From: Onchocerca lupi | Taxonomy: Eukaryota; Nematoda; Chromadorea; Rhabditida; Onchocercidae | Length of the DNA: 64,000 nucleotides | NCBI GenBank assembly: GCA_028564675.1 | Contig: JAOVVO010000068.1 | Span: forward strand, 62,001-126,000 | Reading direction: 5' to 3' | Shown: positions 60,701-64,000 of the stretch, in pieces | Layout: every line of letters starts with the position of its first letter | How positions within the stretch are numbered: the stretch's first letter is position 1 | The notes under the pieces: model-generated | Database searches by the model: none | The model's input: only the letters and a program-made list of their open reading frames with translations | What the model was told of the DNA's origin: nothing | Program-made: the position numbers and the translations under genes

Positions 60701-62369
60701 TACTTCGGATGGAGTTACCAATGCACCGGGAAATAGTGTAACACGAACAAGTAAAACATTACCTGATGATGTACCTTTGTTATCAAAATCACGATCCATT
60801 CCTCATATAACGGTAATTAATTTTAGTATACTCGTGGTACTTGAATTAAATGATCCTATATATATTTATATAGAGAAATCATGTGCTGCGACAATTGCGC
60901 CTTCAAAAAATATAGATTTAATCTTAAAGTTATATTAAATTCAATTAAGAAATGAAATGACACGTATCATTTGATACGTGATGGTAAGCGCTGGATTTCC
61001 GCAGAATTAATAGAATAAAAGCGTCATCGAGAAATGAAAAGATACCCGAAACTTTTAAAAGATATTTTTTGAAGCAAAGGCACAATTGTCATGCATTCAG
61101 TATAGAAAGAGTTATTAAAGTCTTGAAACTTTACATTTCTAAAGATGAGTGAATTAATTTCATATTTTAATATTTTGCTTACCTGATAAGTGTTAGTGCA
61201 AAATTCATTAGAGAACTTTTTAGTCCGAAAAATCGCTAGAAACAACACAGGCAGAAACCACGAAATTAATTCAAGTAAGTAAATCATTTTGTCGGAGAGA
61301 TAAGTACCCTTTAATATCATCAGATTAGATTATGAATTATTATTGAGAATTATCGCATCTTAATTAATCGAAAATATTTCTTCCAATAAATTTCGAAATC
61401 TAAACAGCACTAAAATAAAATAAAATAAGAAAGAACGAGGTAAGATCAGATGGAATGGAATAGAATAGGACATGATTGAAAATTTTTTCAAGTTTATATC
61501 GTAATTGACTGATACTTGTATCAAATATAAAATTTGCAGTCACGCTTAAAATCAAAATCGTTAAAAGTGAAGAAAAATTTGGATCTATCTCAACCTGAAG
61601 AAGATAATGTTCAAGTATATTTTTTTTGAATCTTTCTTTGTTCTTTCTTCCTTTTTTTTTCTCTTTTTTGTTGGTAGGATTGATTGAAATCAGAGAGTAT
61701 TTTAACAAAATTATTTCCACACAACATGATATAAATATATTATTTTTATCTCGAATCAGTTTGTAATTAAGCGTTATGTAATAATTATCTAATGTCACAA
61801 TTATTTAAATATAGAGAATGCAAATAAGTAAAATAACGAGGTACAGTTGTTCATATTAATTAATTAGTAATTAAGTGTTATGTAATAATTGTCTAAAAAA
61901 TTTAAAATCAAGCAGTCCAAATCGTAGAATACTTAATTTATAAACTAACTATACAGAATAATCTTTCCAATAATTATTAAAAAAATTTTTGTCATCAAAT
62001 TTCTAGACATTCCAAATTTCTTAAATTGGAATCAGATTCACTTATTCGAACTACATCACTTGATTGAAAACGTTTATTGCATTCATGTATTACAGCATAA
62101 AGATGAGCAGGATTCATTTGCTAAGCATGTTCCCAAGAAAAGAGTTGCTAGAAGAAGCATGGAGGTGAGGTTTCTGTAACTTTTTATTATTTCATAGAGA
62201 TTCATAAGTCCCTTAAAATTATCAAAATTTAAATTTGAACATAAAGCTATCCATTATTCTTTATTTTTTATTTTTATAGATTAAATCAAGGCCACCGGTA
62301 CGTTGCGATCGCGATGATTACAAGACAATTCCAGCACATATGTTGCCTTCTTCAACTGATGACATTTAA
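57797..62369 (+). CDS. MARVEL-domain four-pass membrane protein (CMTM-like)
   Basis: A tetraspan protein of the MARVEL type, found in membrane-apposition and trafficking proteins. Six exons: 57797-57862, 58410-58562, 58923-59087, 60525-60812, 62096-62164, 62280-62369, giving 276 aa in frame. N-terminus: MAAVRPSIWCISKVPILKWL. TM1 spans the first junction (ILKWLQMVCSLVVIIFI). TM2: MILFICIVLIVCTFLTLVML. TM3: VVFNLIAFSLCLLAGSLL, then TYDLI. TM4: MQTVLAFVMSTVLLWWGCC. The pattern of four helices with short loops and both ends cytosolic fits MARVEL; the exact subfamily is inference. The C-terminal tail of about 125 residues is polar (DDVPLLSKSRSIPHI, HVPKKRVARRSMEIKSRPPV) and ends SSTDDI. The acceptor of exon 4 (GGTTAAG) is unusual, so that boundary is the least certain. 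A poly(A) signal AATAAA lies at 62485-62490. Confidence 0.78.
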
Positions 62370-64000
62370 AAAAAAATTTTATTTTTATTTTTATCCTTAA
62401 GAAAAAGGACTATCATTAAATTGATAATTATAAAGATAATTTTATTGTTGAGTAAGCATGCTATATGCTTCAAATCTCAATTACAATAAAATTATTTTTT
62501 GGTCGAAAACCGATGAAATTGTTATCAACAATTGCCCATCAAACTTTTCTCATATTCGAAAACATAAACTTTCGACGATGTTTATAATCAAATAAACAAT
62601 ATTTATAATGTAGGCTGATATATCAGGCACATCTAATTTATTCATGATTCCTTCATTTCTTGATTCGAACATTTAAATTAGAAAAGTTTCATATTATATT
62701 TGAACTTACTTGGCTTATTTAATCGATCATTTAGCTTGATAATGATATGGTATTCATAATGTCATCTCTGTGACAATTTCATTTCTGCTAGCTACAATCT
62801 CTCGTATATAAAATCCCTCAAAAAATCCCAAAAATTAGCTTTATTTTTTTGTGTACTAGAAAACACTTTTAAAAACATAAATTTAAATAAACTTTAAATT
62901 AAAAAAAAAAAGGAAACATAAATTTGAAGAAAAAATATATAGATTAAATGTTATGTGTGTGAATGTTTATAAGTTTTTGTATGTATCTGTGCTTTCAAGT
63001 TAATTTAAAAAACAAAAAAAAAAGAAAAGAAAAAAAGAAAAAAAAGGTCTTTAGTGGAGAGAGGAAGGAGAAGAGAAGTACTAATGCGTATTATTTCTCG
63101 AGAATGAATTAACAAATCAGATCTCGTCTTTTTCAGGATCATTTGAAAATGCTCCTAGTTAGTTTTCCTAGCAAAATCACGAATGGTAAATTCTGTTACA
63201 AATTTTTATTCCCTTTCTGCTAGGCCTTATTAGCTTAGCTTAGCTTGGCTCATTTATCTCTGCCTTCAACCATCCATCCCAGTCCTACTCCTTAAGCTTT
63301 TAATGTCAAATTTTAACCGAACTCAATTAATCGATCGATCAAAATCTCACATGCAAATATGCAATGCTTATGTCATTATTATGCGAAATATATGCATAGC
63401 ATATGCATGCAGTTGTAATTTGCCTAGATTAAAGTTCACAAAGTCAAGTTGTTTTTATTAGAAATGAGCCTGAAAGAAGGAAGGAAGACATGCATTATCT
63501 TTATTTGAAATGCAAATAGTACTGCAGCAGATGAGTTGCTTGGAAAGAAGATTGTTCCACCCTCTCTCTACTTCATCCATCAATCCGGACAGCCTAATTG
63601 TCATCAAACATTGCCAATTCATCCATTTTCACCTGCTTTTAGCTTTTCATAATCTAAACTTTCTTTTTGATTCGCAAAACTTTCCTTCAAATTCACCCCT
63701 CATTAATTGAATTCGCAATGAAATCGCAAATTTGTGCTGAATTTCCGCTTACTTATAATGCATTTCCGTTCCATTTATTTGTTTGTCATTCATTAACTAT
63801 TCATGTAGCATATAATATGCACATATTTATCATTTATATTTTATCTATCCATCAATCTGCTCACATTTCTTCATATTTGTGGTGAATTGAACAAGCATTG
63901 CAAGCTAATAGAATTGGATGTAAAATTGCTTTCACATTCGATTTCTTTCATTTTTTTTTTTTTCATTTCAAAGCATCGACAAATTGAATGCGTCATTTGA
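62370..64000. other. Gene-free right flank
   Basis: 3' untranslated region of the MARVEL gene followed by AT-rich sequence. It contains A-rich tracts near 62900 and 63010-63045, a short TTAGC tandem near 63230-63247 and repeated ATATGCAT-type words near 63355-63410. Open frames at 63510-63710 and 63667-63885 have no family features. Confidence 0.45.

Noticed and set aside
61400..61798. 132-aa minus-strand open frame
   Set aside because: Low-complexity Ile/Lys/Phe-rich content, inside an intron of the plus-strand MARVEL gene, no family resemblance.

Overview
The window looks like nuclear DNA of a nematode, most like a clade III (spirurid or filarial-type) parasite. The DNA is strongly AT-rich, genes are split into many short exons by small AT-rich introns, 3' splice sites are of the TTTCAG type, and the recognisable proteins are animal orthologues. 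The species cannot be fixed from sequence reading alone. I rebuilt gene models by hand from splice signals, reading frame and family knowledge. In most genes every junction keeps the frame.

Layout. 1.4-6.1 kb, minus: an S9-family serine peptidase (beta-propeller plus hydrolase). 7.35-11.95 kb, plus: the CCT/TRiC chaperonin zeta subunit (cct-6), head-to-head with it. 12.3-15.3 kb, minus: a secreted class 2 lipase. 15.3-26.6 kb: a gene-poor island with duplications, a decayed BEL/Pao-type retroelement (about 19-21.7 kb), a decayed Helitron (about 22.2-24.5 kb) and a small family of dispersed repeats. 26.7-31.6 kb, plus: a KLHL18-type BTB-BACK-Kelch protein. 32.6-35.4 kb, minus: a short, unusual ER thioredoxin/PDI protein. 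37.2-39.4 kb, plus: an unrecognised protein with a helix-turn-helix-like N-terminus. 39.4-43.2 kb: gene-poor. 43.2-45.0 kb, plus: a UBE2G1-type ubiquitin-conjugating enzyme. 45.4-49.9 kb, minus: a divergent NR2E-like nuclear receptor whose first exon(s) I could not find. 51.8-55.5 kb, minus: an EHD-family dynamin-like ATPase with no EH domain. 57.8-62.4 kb, plus: a four-pass MARVEL-domain membrane protein.

The genes do not form an operon or one pathway. Several fall under protein quality control (CCT zeta, the KLHL18-like cullin-3 adaptor, the UBE2G1-like E2, the KDEL-tailed PDI), but this looks like ordinary eukaryotic gene order. The most notable items are: the PDI reduced to signal peptide, b' and a' domains with a CEAC active site; the nuclear receptor with an altered P-box and an apparently missing zinc ligand; the EHD protein with a charged tail in place of its EH domain; the lipase whose start codon is created by splicing and whose nucleophile elbow lacks both glycines; the unknown helix-turn-helix-like gene; and a 71-nt fold-back near 51.07 kb that resembles a microRNA precursor. 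I found no CRISPR array, tRNA, rRNA or prokaryote-type operon.
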